A program made the translations under genes and the position numbers. The notes under the pieces are model-generated. The model did no database searches. It was not told the DNA's origin and was given only the letters and a program-made list of their open reading frames with translations. From VXNF01 sp965116465 (GTDB lineage Bacteria; Actinomycetota; Acidimicrobiia; Acidimicrobiales; CATQHL01), in contig OZ220687.1 in the NCBI GenBank assembly GCA_965116465.1, positions 3,224,001 to 3,288,000 on the forward strand: a stretch of DNA of 64,000 bases. The letters run 5' to 3'. Below, in pieces: positions 60,795-64,000 of this stretch; position 1 is the stretch's first letter; each line of letters begins with the position of its first letter.

Positions 60795-61628
60795 ATGATC
60801 TACCGCGCTGATCTCAAGGCCCGGATCGGGGAACTGTGGGCCGGCCGCGCCGGGCTGTCCGCCGGCGACGCCGAGGCTCGCCAGGTCGTACACGAGGCCA
60901 TCGATCTGCTGGATACCGGCGAGGTGCGGGTGGCCGAGATGGATGTCACCGGAGACGTCGTCGTCCACGAATGGTTGAAGCAGGCCATCCTGCTGCTCTT
61001 CAAGCTGTCGGAGATGGAGACAACCGAACTGGGGCCCTTCGAATTCGCCGACAAGATCCCGCTGAAGACCCGCTACCAGGAGCGGGGCGTGCGTGTGGTG
61101 CCGGGGGCTTCGGCCCGCTGGGGCAGCTACCAGGCACCCGGCGTCGTGATGATGCCCAGCTACGTGAACATCGGGGCCTGGGTGGGGGCCAACACGATGG
61201 TGGACACGTGGGCGACGGTGGGGTCGTGCGCCCAGATCGGCCGCAACGTGCACCTCTCGGGCGGGGTGGGCATCGGCGGCGTACTGGAGCCGCCGCAGGC
61301 CACCCCGGTATTCGTGGGTGACGAGTGCCTCATCGGCAGCCGCTGCATCGTGGCGGACGGGGCACGCGTCGGCGAGGGCACCGTGCTGGGGGCCGGCTGC
61401 ATCCTCACCGGGTCCATCCCGGTGATCGACGCCGCCACCGGCGAGGAGCTCGGCCGCGGCGCCGTGCCGCCCTGGTGCGTGGCCGTCTCCGGCACCCGGC
61501 CGCGTACCTTCACCGGCGGGGAGTTCGGCCTGCCGTGCGTGTTGGTTGTGAAGCGACTCACCCCGGGCGAGCGCCACGACAAGTCGGTCCTCAACGACGT
61601 GCTGCGCGACCACGGGGCGGCCACCTGA
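60795..61628 (+). CDS. dapD: Tetrahydrodipicolinate N-succinyltransferase
   Basis: This 277-residue enzyme succinylates tetrahydrodipicolinate in lysine and peptidoglycan synthesis. It has the left-handed beta-helix hexapeptide repeats, seen as VMMPSYVNIGAWVGANTMVD, SCAQIGRNVHLSGGVGIGG and VGDECLIGSRCIVADGARVG, and the C-terminal TGEELGRGAVPPWCVAVSG. The start codon lies just after a perfect hairpin and appears to lack a Shine-Dalgarno sequence. dapE follows 19 bp downstream. Confidence 0.95.
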   Translation: MIYRADLKARIGELWAGRAGLSAGDAEARQVVHEAIDLLDTGEVRVAEMDVTGDVVVHEWLKQAILLLFKLSEMETTELGPFEFADKIPLKTRYQERGVRVVPGASARWGSYQAPGVVMMPSYVNIGAWVGANTMVDTWATVGSCAQIGRNVHLSGGVGIGGVLEPPQATPVFVGDECLIGSRCIVADGARVGEGTVLGAGCILTGSIPVIDAATGEELGRGAVPPWCVAVSGTRPRTFTGGEFGLPCVLVVKRLTPGERHDKSVLNDVLRDHGAAT

Positions 61629-61647
61629 GCGAGCGAGGGGACGCGCT

Positions 61648-62739
61648 GTGAACGCCGCCGCGCCACCGGTGGACCTGCTGGTACTGACCGCGGAACTCAT
61701 CGGCATCCCGTCGGTCAGCCTCGCCGAGCGCCGCATGGCCGATCGTGTGGAGGCCTGGTGCGGTGAACATCCGTGGCTCGAGGTCACCCGCATCGGCGAC
61801 AACGTGGTGGCGCGCACCGCCGCAGGCCGCGCCCTGCGGCTGGTCGTGGCGGGACACCTCGACACCGTGCCCCCCAACGGCAACAGCGAGCCGATCCTGG
61901 AGGGCGACCGGGTAACCGGCCTGGGGGCCTCCGACATGAAGGGCGGCTTGGCGGTCATGCTGGCCCTCGCCGCGGCGCACCCCGACCCCGCCATCGACGT
62001 GACCTACGTGTGGTACGCCGCGGAGGAGATCTCTCGAGAGCACAGCGGCCTGCTCCAGGTGGAGGCGGCGCGCCCCGACCTGCTGGAAGCCGACGCTGCG
62101 GTGCTCGGCGAGCCCACCGGAGCGACGCCCGAGGCGGGTTGCCAGGGCACGATGCACCTGCGGATCACCCTGCGCGGCGAGCGGGCGCACACCGCCCGGC
62201 CCTGGATGGGGCGCAATGCCATCCACCGCCTGGGGGACCTACTGGAGGTATTGAGGGATTACGAGCCGCGGCGGCCGGTGATCGACGGCTGCCGGTTCGC
62301 CGAGGCGCTGCAGGCCACGTCGGTCTCCGGTGGCGTGGCGGGCAACGTGGTGCCCGACGAGGCGGTTCTGATCGTGAACCACCGCTTCGCTCCCGACCGC
62401 ACGGCGGGCCAGGCCGAGGACCACCTGCGGGAGCTGTTCGGTCCGCACCTCGCCGAGGAGGACGGGCTGGAAGTGGTGGAGATGGCGCCGCCGGCGCCGC
62501 CGCACCTGGAGCATCCGCTGCTGGCGGCGATCGTGGCGGCAGGCGGCGGGGCGGCGGCTGTGCGAGCCAAGTTGGGCTGGACCGACGCGGCGTTCTTCGC
62601 CGAGCGCGGCGTGCCTGCACTGAACTTCGGGCCCGGTGACGCCAAGTTGGCGCACACGGCGGGGGAGTACGTGACCCGTGACTCTCTCGAAGCCGTCTAC
62701 GGGGTGCTGGCGGCGGCTATATCCGGCGCATCACGCTGA
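61648..62739 (+). CDS. dapE: Succinyl-diaminopimelate desuccinylase
   Basis: This 363-residue M20 metallopeptidase releases LL-diaminopimelate from its succinyl form. The zinc ligands are in LVVAGHLDTVPPNGN, LGASDMKGGLAV and YAAEEISREHSG, with EPTGATPEAGCQGTMHLRI and RGERAHTARPWMGRNAIHR following. It starts with GTG after dapD. The last 23 bp overlap the converging lexA gene. Confidence 0.94.
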   Translation: MNAAAPPVDLLVLTAELIGIPSVSLAERRMADRVEAWCGEHPWLEVTRIGDNVVARTAAGRALRLVVAGHLDTVPPNGNSEPILEGDRVTGLGASDMKGGLAVMLALAAAHPDPAIDVTYVWYAAEEISREHSGLLQVEAARPDLLEADAAVLGEPTGATPEAGCQGTMHLRITLRGERAHTARPWMGRNAIHRLGDLLEVLRDYEPRRPVIDGCRFAEALQATSVSGGVAGNVVPDEAVLIVNHRFAPDRTAGQAEDHLRELFGPHLAEEDGLEVVEMAPPAPPHLEHPLLAAIVAAGGGAAAVRAKLGWTDAAFFAERGVPALNFGPGDAKLAHTAGEYVTRDSLEAVYGVLAAAISGASR

Positions 62740-63400
62740 CGACCCGGCCGTAGATCCGCAGGTCCCTGGCCGGGTAGCGCTGGGGAGGGTAGTCCGGGTT
62801 GGAGGACACCAGGACCACCTCGTCGCCCTCGCGGCGGAAGCGCTTCACGGCCGCCTCGTCGCCCGGGAGGCCGGCCACGACGATGTCGCCCTCGCCGGCC
62901 AGGTGCTGCATGCGCACCACCAGCAGGTCGCCGTCGAGGATGCCGTCACCGGTCATGGAGTCGCCGCGCACCCGCACCACGAAGGCGTCCTGATGCCCCA
63001 CGAAATCCGTCGGCAGCGGCAGCGTCTCCTCGATGTTCTCGTGCGCCAGCACCCCCGAGCCGGCGGCGACGTCGCCCACCAGGGGCACGTAGCTGACCGG
63101 GTGGCGGTCGACGGCGTGTCCTGAGACCGGGTCGTAGTGCACCTCCAGCGCCCGCGGCTTGGTGGGGTCGCGCCGCAGGAAGCCCTGCTCCTCCAGGATC
63201 ACCAGGTGGCGCTGGACCGACGCCGGCGAGATGAGGCCGACGGCCTTGCAGATCTCGCGCACCGACGGCGGGTAACCGCGCTCGCGGGTGTATTCGGCCA
63301 CGAAGCTGATGATCGCCTGGCGCCGTTCGGAGAGCTTGGCCACCGCCGCGACTTGCGGCTCGGCGTCCTCGGTGTTGTAGGTCGTCGGCTCGCTGCTCAT
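62717..63400 (-). CDS. lexA: LexA repressor
   Basis: LexA represses SOS genes until RecA triggers its self-cleavage. This 227-residue protein has the winged-helix DNA-binding domain (RGYPPSVREICKAVGLISPA, then SVQRHLVILEEQGFLRRD), the Ala-Gly cleavage site in GDVAAGSGVLA, the catalytic Ser in RGDSMTGDGI and the Lys in DEAAVKRF. The recognition helix SPASVQRHLVIL differs from classical actinobacterial LexA, which suggests a different operator. The gene converges on dapE with a 23-bp overlap. Confidence 0.95.
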   Translation of the reverse strand: MSSEPTTYNTEDAEPQVAAVAKLSERRQAIISFVAEYTRERGYPPSVREICKAVGLISPASVQRHLVILEEQGFLRRDPTKPRALEVHYDPVSGHAVDRHPVSYVPLVGDVAAGSGVLAHENIEETLPLPTDFVGHQDAFVVRVRGDSMTGDGILDGDLLVVRMQHLAGEGDIVVAGLPGDEAAVKRFRREGDEVVLVSSNPDYPPQRYPARDLRIYGRVVSVMRRI

Positions 63401-63460
63401 GCTGTTCTCCTTGCGGTTTCGGATCCGCTGATCCGGACTTGATATGTACAGGTGTTTCGA

Positions 63461-63476
63461 GTTACACTATTGTCAT
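63461..63476. promoter_or_regulatory. Candidate LexA operator upstream of lexA
   Basis: GTTACACTATTGTCAT lies 61 bp before the lexA ATG and matches the recA-upstream palindrome at TTACACT, TGT and AT positions (TTACA-N4-TGTNA). It is a less perfect copy of the same motif. Autoregulation of lexA is the expected logic. The motif also sits upstream of the rightward small membrane protein gene at 63673. Confidence 0.5.
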
Positions 63477-63672
63477 GCGCCGTCGACCACCTGCCGGAAC
63501 CACGGCCGGAGCACTCGCTGGAACACATTCCTGTGCTTCTGCTGCACGTTCACACATCACTGGTACGCATGTTGCCAGTTCGACGACCACCTGTCAAGGA
63601 TTTTCGTGGCGGCGGGGATCGGCGGTCTCCCCCGCTGTCGGGCTGTCACACCCCCCGACCACGCTGTCGGGT

Positions 63673-63930
63673 ATGGAATACGCCACAGTCCTCGGACAGC
63701 TGCCCGATGCCGGTGCCCCGGCGTCGGCGATCCCGCTCGGCGGCCGGCGCCACCCGCGCCGGGTCTACCTGTGGCGCCGCGCCGTCGTGGCGGCCGCGCT
63801 GGTGTGCCTCCTCTGGGGGGCACTGTGGGGGGTCTTCCAGCTCGGCGGCCTCGTCGGCGAGCGCCTGGTGGCCCCGGCGCTGGGGACCGCTCCCGTCCCC
63901 GTCGTCGACGGGGCTCAGGCCGACTCGTGA
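63673..63930 (+). CDS. Small membrane protein, 85 residues
   Basis: The open frame starts earlier (63439) but the likely start is ATG 63673. The product has a basic cytoplasmic part (GGRRHPRRVYLWRR), one hydrophobic segment at about residues 37-57 (AVVAAALVCLLWGALWGVF) and a short outer tail. No family was recognised. A small single-pass protein divergent from lexA is also seen in other actinobacteria, such as the division inhibitor region of mycobacteria, but no homology is claimed. Confidence 0.6.
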   Translation: MEYATVLGQLPDAGAPASAIPLGGRRHPRRVYLWRRAVVAAALVCLLWGALWGVFQLGGLVGERLVAPALGTAPVPVVDGAQADS

Positions 63931-64000
63931 GGATCGCGCCGTCGCAGGTAGCGGGCGAAGGTCATGCCGTCGGCCACGAGCAGGCGGTCCAGTTGAAGGG
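63915..64000 (-). CDS. Possible 3' end of a leftward gene, cut by the window
   Basis: On the minus strand the frame from 64000 reads LQLDRLLVADGMTFARYLRR and then RDPHESA before TGA at 63915-63917. Only 27 residues are visible, so the family cannot be named. It overlaps the end of the small membrane protein gene by 16 bp, tail to tail. Confidence 0.35.
   Translation of the reverse strand, partial: LQLDRLLVADGMTFARYLRRRDPHESA

Overview
The window is a high-G+C chromosomal segment with dense genes, many GTG starts and 4-bp ATGA/GTGA overlaps. The gene content (DUF501 protein, DUF222-type HNH endonuclease, F420-type luciferase-like oxidoreductase, aerobic CO-dehydrogenase-type genes, succinylase lysine pathway, lexA beside dap genes) suggests an actinobacterium, most likely of the Acidimicrobiia. 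That placement is inference from gene content; no rRNA or tRNA gene was seen.

Layout. 1-4619: housekeeping run with the 3' part of mfd, mazG, a strong palindromic terminator, eno and an ftsB/divIC-like gene. 4771-12822: molybdenum hydroxylase (cox-type) locus with small and medium subunits, MoxR ATPase, VWA protein, split XdhC, MobA-like protein and CoxG, but no large catalytic subunit; a solo DNA methyltransferase and a ferredoxin/metallo-beta-lactamase fusion sit inside it on the other strand. 12896-16152: DUF501, Ppx/GppA, acetyltransferase and LLM oxidoreductase. 16307-19584: HNH endonuclease, a 566-bp gap with a CRP-type palindrome, and rmuC. 19725-24125: sugar-acid catabolism (L-fuconate dehydratase, aldo/keto reductase, second enolase-superfamily enzyme, EamA transporter). 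24163-28916: Nudix, P-type ATPase and gamma-glutamyltransferase operon. 29051-33367: DUF3467 protein, fused EtfB-EtfA, phosphatase, hypothetical genes and ogt. 33543-43137: lipid and CoA metabolism, with a tandem pair of acyl-CoA synthetases (the second with altered core motifs), a secreted lipase with a Pro-rich linker, acetoacetyl-CoA synthetase, CitE-like lyase, SnoaL-like protein and SDR. 43363-48870: sugar-type ABC transporter, class III aminotransferase and isopenicillin-N-synthase-like oxygenase. 48961-55364: msrB, recA (with an apparent 1-nt deletion), miaB, miaA, dapF and hflX.

55504-64000: dapC, dapD and dapE, completing with dapF most of the succinylase diaminopimelate route, then lexA. 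Between dapC and dapD lies a 4.1-kb accessory island: a visibly lower-G+C pair (DUF6978-like plus DUF1828/DUF1829), a decayed ISL3 transposase, an Mrr-like restriction endonuclease, and a HicA/HicB toxin-antitoxin pair preceded by a previously unlisted 57-codon ORF. This looks like a small defence island and is the best candidate for an undescribed system.

Two regulatory signals stand out. The msrB-recA and lexA upstream regions share a TTACA-N4-TGTAA-type palindrome, a candidate SOS operator unlike the usual actinobacterial GAAC-N4-GTTC. A perfect 11-bp inverted repeat ends 2 nt before the dapD start codon.
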